DNA from: Gammaproteobacteria bacterium
GTDB lineage: Bacteria; Pseudomonadota; Gammaproteobacteria; BMS3Bbin11
NCBI GenBank assembly: GCA_030597275.1
Contig: JAUVSB010000037.1
Location: 1 to 9,986 of the forward strand
Direction of reading: 5' to 3'
DNA length: 9,986 nucleotides
Part shown: in pieces, positions 7,450-9,986 of the stretch
Numbering within the stretch: position 1 is the first letter of the stretch
How the letters are laid out: each line of letters opens with the position of its first letter
Notes under the pieces: generated by a model
The model's database searches: none
The model's input: the letters and a program-made list of their open reading frames with translations, nothing else
Told to the model about the DNA's origin: nothing
Program-made: the position numbers and the translations under genes

Positions 7450-7529
7450 CTATTTATCTCGGATTTTAAGTGCACCTTTGCCACTGACACAGAGATTTCA
7501 GGGCGCAGGACCAAACACATATTATTGAA

Positions 7530-8513
7530 ATGCAGATCGGCCCATATACATTGCCGAATCAGCTTGTTCTTGCACCAATGGCAGGAATTTCTGATCGACC
7601 CTACCGCAAATTATGCCGCTCATTGGGAGCAGGTCTGGCTGTGTCCGAAATGATCAGTGCAAATGCCCTGCTCTGGGAAAATAAGAAAACCCGTCAGCGT
7701 ATTAACCATGAAGGCGAACCCGGTCCGGTAGTGGTACAGATTGCTGGCGCCGACCCCGATATACTGGCTCTTGCAGCACAGGAAAACGTCAGGTCAGGTG
7801 CTGATATTATTGATATCAACATGGGCTGTCCGGCAAAAAAGGTCTGTAATAAGCAGGCGGGCTCTGCCCTGCTTGGGAATGAAGAGCTGGTTGCCAGGAT
7901 TCTGGACAAAGTAGTCAATGCCGTTGATGTACCCGTTACATTAAAGATTCGCACAGGCAGTGATCCTGAAAATCGAAATGCCTGCCGTATTGCTGAAATT
8001 GCTGAGCAGTCAGGGGTGCAGTCACTGGCTGTTCATGGTCGTACCAGGAAATGTGCATTTCGTGGTGAAGCGGAATATGAAACCATTCGTCAGGTAAAAC
8101 AGCAGGTAGGTATCCCTGTTATTGCCAATGGTGATATCAGCACGCCTGAGAAGGCAGCAAAGGTATTGGAGTATACGGGTGCGGATGCTTTAATGATCGG
8201 TCGTCCTGCACGCGGTAATCCGTGGATATTTCGTCAGATCAATCATTACCTTGAAACAGGTAAACTGCTTTCACCACCCACTGTTGCAGAAGTAAGGGAA
8301 GTAATGCTGCTGCATTTGCAGGAGCTATACGATTTCTACGGTGAATATACCGGTGTGCGAACTGCGCGTAAGCATATTGCCTGGTACAGCAAGGGTTTTT
8401 TCAGTAGCAATGCGTTCAGAAGAGAAATTATGCAGGTAGAGTCCTCTACTGAACAGATTAGAATGGTTGGCGAGTTTTTATCAATGTCTGAGGGTGGGGA
8501 TATTGCAGCATGA
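7530..8513 (+). CDS. dusB: tRNA-dihydrouridine synthase B
   Basis: DusB is an FMN-dependent enzyme that reduces specific uridines in the tRNA D-loop to dihydrouridine (U17 in E. coli). The 327-residue length matches the family. The N-terminus MQIGPYTLPNQLVLAPMAGI aligns with that of E. coli DusB and contains the FMN-site APMAG motif, which fixes the start even though no Shine-Dalgarno is visible. The catalytic cysteine is Cys100 in NMGCPAKKV. FMN-binding residues include Lys139 in TLKIRTG, HGRTR at 169-173 and the ANGDI motif at 199-203. The motif MIGRPARGNPW near 222-232 is also typical, and a helical C-terminal tRNA-recognition domain follows. The stop overlaps the fis start by ATGA, reproducing the conserved dusB-fis operon. 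DusA and DusC are unlikely, given this linkage and the N-terminus. Confidence 0.97.
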   Translation: MQIGPYTLPNQLVLAPMAGISDRPYRKLCRSLGAGLAVSEMISANALLWENKKTRQRINHEGEPGPVVVQIAGADPDILALAAQENVRSGADIIDINMGCPAKKVCNKQAGSALLGNEELVARILDKVVNAVDVPVTLKIRTGSDPENRNACRIAEIAEQSGVQSLAVHGRTRKCAFRGEAEYETIRQVKQQVGIPVIANGDISTPEKAAKVLEYTGADALMIGRPARGNPWIFRQINHYLETGKLLSPPTVAEVREVMLLHLQELYDFYGEYTGVRTARKHIAWYSKGFFSSNAFRREIMQVESSTEQIRMVGEFLSMSEGGDIAA

Positions 8514-8752
8514 GTAAGAAGAAAAATCGTCCCTTTGCTGAGTGTGTTGGCCATTCACTTAAACGTTATCTCAAGGACCTGAATGGCGAAGCTCCTGCGG
8601 ATCTCTACGACATGGTGATTTCACAGGTTGAAAAACCCCTGCTTGAGCTTGTTATGAAGCGTGCATCAAATAACCAGAGCCGTGCTGCACAGATGTTGGG
8701 TATCAACAGGAATACTTTACGAAAGAAGCTGCATGATAACGGCTTGATCTAG
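8510..8752 (+). CDS. fis: DNA-binding protein Fis, short form
   Basis: Fis is a dimeric nucleoid protein that bends DNA and regulates stable RNA, growth-phase and recombination functions. The 80-residue protein aligns with the E. coli protein (98 residues) from about its residue 19. It keeps the dimer core (VEKPLLELVM, 40-49) and the C-terminal helix-turn-helix (56-77, around SRAAQMLGINRNTLRKKL). It lacks the N-terminal beta-hairpin arm that in E. coli contacts the Hin and Gin recombinases. An in-frame stop at 8489-8491 with no start codon between it and 8510 rules out a longer version. It overlaps the end of dusB by ATGA. A purine-rich GGTGGGGA at 8493-8500 may serve as the ribosome binding site. 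Expression is probably driven by the promoter upstream of dusB. Confidence 0.95.
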   Translation: MSKKKNRPFAECVGHSLKRYLKDLNGEAPADLYDMVISQVEKPLLELVMKRASNNQSRAAQMLGINRNTLRKKLHDNGLI

Positions 8753-8762
8753 CTTTTGGTCT

Positions 8763-8789
8763 GGTTACCGCAACGGATACCTCTTTTTT
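8763..8789 (+). terminator. Possible Rho-independent terminator after fis, imperfect stem
   Basis: GGTTACCG (8763-8770) and CGGATACC (8774-8781) can pair around the loop CAA as two 3-base helices separated by two mismatches. A run of six T follows at 8784-8789. The position between fis and purH is right for a terminator, but the stem is weak, so partial readthrough into purH is plausible. Confidence 0.4.
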
Positions 8790-8812
8790 AAATTACATTT
8801 TATCTATTTGAC

Positions 8813-8816
8813 AGGA
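8813..8816 (+). promoter_or_regulatory. Ribosome binding site of purH
   Basis: AGGA lies 7 bases upstream of the ATG at 8824, the clearest well-spaced Shine-Dalgarno in the window, and supports that start. Confidence 0.6.
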
Positions 8817-8823
8817 TCACAGT

Positions 8824-9986
8824 ATGTCTGATGAAAACCGCATTAAAATAAAGCGAGCACTGATTAGTGTTTCTGATAAATCAGGCATTGTTGAGTTTGC
8901 CAAAACTTTGGTCGCGCAGGGTGTAGAAATTCTTTCTACCGGCGGTACTGCCAGCCTGCTGGTGGAAAATGGTCTGGATGTTATTGAGGTTTCGTCTTAC
9001 ACCGGGTTCCCGGAGATGATGGATGGACGTGTAAAGACATTGCATCCAAAGATTCATGGCGGTCTACTGGGGCGCCGTGGCATTGATGAGGACATCATGC
9101 AGGAGCATGGTATTAAGGCTATTGATTTATTGGTCGTTAACCTCTATCCCTTCGAAAAAACGGTAGCCAATCCAGATACTGACCTGGAAACTGCAATAGA
9201 AAATATAGATATCGGTGGCCCGGCTATGCTGCGTGCAGCATCCAAGAATTATAAAGCCGTTACTGTCATTACTGATAGCGATGATTATCAGCATATTAGC
9301 GATGAACTCGCTGGCAATGGGGGTGAAATTGCTGAGGCCACGCGTTATGACCTCGCTATCAAAACCTTCGAGCATACCGCAAGATATGACGGTGCGATCG
9401 CCAACTATTTCGGCTGTCTGCCGGCAACGGGTGAAAAAGAAGAATTCCCCCGTACCTACAACTTTCAGGTTAGTAAAGTGCAGGAAATGCGTTATGGTGA
9501 AAACCCCCATCAGCGGGCTGCTTTTTATGCCGAACAGGGTTTTGCAGAAGCCAGCGTTTCAACATCCGAGCAGTACCAGGGTAAGCAGCTATCCTACAAC
9601 AACATGGCTGATACCGATGCAGCGCTGGAGTGTGTAAAGTCATTCAACAGTGGTCCGGCCTGCGTTATAGTCAAACATGCAAACCCCTGCGGTGTAGCTG
9701 AAGGCGACAGCCTCATCGCTGCATATGACCATGCCTATAGCACCGACCCCACCTCTGCTTTTGGCGGCATTATCGCGTTCAACCAGATACTTGATGCACA
9801 TACTGCCAAGGCAATCATAGACCGGCAGTTTGTCGAAGTTATTATTGCACCAGATATTGATGACGAAGCACGTGAGGTGTTGTCAGCAAAGAAAAATGTC
9901 CGTGTGCTGGCTTGTGGGCAATGGTCTGAAAATGCGCAAGCAGGTCTGGACTTCAAGCGTGTCAATGGAGGCTTGCTGGTGCAAGA
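8824..9986 (+). CDS. purH: Bifunctional AICAR formyltransferase/IMP cyclohydrolase PurH, 3'-partial
   Basis: PurH performs the last two steps of de novo IMP synthesis: formylation of AICAR with 10-formyltetrahydrofolate, then ring closure of FAICAR. Reading from ATG 8824 gives 387 complete codons without a stop before the right edge; the full protein is normally about 525 residues, so roughly a quarter is missing. The N-terminal cyclohydrolase domain shows ISVSDKSG, STGGT (38-42), GRVKTLHPKIHGG (68-80), NLYPF (106-110) and DIGGPAMLRAA (129-139). The formyltransferase domain begins with RYGENPHQ (223-230) and carries the catalytic KHANPCG (Lys284 and His285) and SAFGG (311-315). The N-terminal extension before IKRALISVSD is about 10 residues. 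fis lies 71 bases upstream; fis-purH adjacency is common in related bacteria, where purD usually follows. Confidence 0.97.
   Translation, partial: MSDENRIKIKRALISVSDKSGIVEFAKTLVAQGVEILSTGGTASLLVENGLDVIEVSSYTGFPEMMDGRVKTLHPKIHGGLLGRRGIDEDIMQEHGIKAIDLLVVNLYPFEKTVANPDTDLETAIENIDIGGPAMLRAASKNYKAVTVITDSDDYQHISDELAGNGGEIAEATRYDLAIKTFEHTARYDGAIANYFGCLPATGEKEEFPRTYNFQVSKVQEMRYGENPHQRAAFYAEQGFAEASVSTSEQYQGKQLSYNNMADTDAALECVKSFNSGPACVIVKHANPCGVAEGDSLIAAYDHAYSTDPTSAFGGIIAFNQILDAHTAKAIIDRQFVEVIIAPDIDDEAREVLSAKKNVRVLACGQWSENAQAGLDFKRVNGGLLVQ

Noticed and set aside
8808..8813. Perfect TTGACA before purH as a -35 element
   Set aside because: It lies only 10 bases before the start codon, so a matching -10 would fall inside the coding sequence, and no good -10 is there. 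It overlaps the ribosome binding site and is probably coincidental.
9215..9637. Plus-strand open frame of 140 codons in a second frame of purH
   Set aside because: The purH frame is uninterrupted from 8824 to the edge with all catalytic motifs, so this is a shadow frame.

Overview
The window holds ten protein genes, all on the + strand, packed end to end with short gaps. It looks like an ordinary chromosomal housekeeping segment of a gammaproteobacterium. The order dsbD, thioredoxin-like gene, aroQ, accB, accC, prmA, zinc-ribbon/DUF3426 gene, dusB, fis, purH matches the arrangement I recall around accBC and fis in Pseudomonas and related Gammaproteobacteria. The dusB-fis pair is itself characteristic of that class. 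Base composition looks moderate and even by eye. I see no insertion sequence, phage gene, CRISPR array, tRNA or rRNA, and I cannot name the genus.

Positions 3-1810 encode a thiol-redox pair: the membrane and C-terminal domains of the electron carrier DsbD (its 5' end lies outside the window) and a membrane-anchored TlpA/ResA-like thioredoxin that overlaps it by an ATGA. DsbD could supply electrons to the second protein on the periplasmic side. A 136-base gap follows. Positions 1947-5077 hold aroQ (type II dehydroquinase, shikimate pathway), accB and accC (biotin carrier and biotin carboxylase, first step of fatty acid synthesis) and prmA (methyltransferase of ribosomal protein L11). Gaps there are 2-12 bases, so this is very probably one operon.

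Positions 5153-7408 encode a 751-residue membrane protein with an N-terminal MJ0042-type zinc ribbon, a very long acidic linker, one membrane helix and a C-terminal DUF3426 domain. It is the least understood gene here. A near-consensus sigma-70 promoter (TTTACA, 17 bases, TATTAT) then precedes dusB (tRNA dihydrouridine synthase) and fis (nucleoid protein), which overlap by ATGA. A possible imperfect terminator separates fis from purH (bifunctional last two steps of IMP synthesis), which runs off the right edge.

I found no convincing novel system. The best candidates for a second look are the linker of the DUF3426 protein, including a 162-residue stretch without lysine or arginine and an embedded ordered-looking island, and the dusB-fis promoter with its AT-rich start region and a short Fis. 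No stretch longer than 136 bases lacks a gene.
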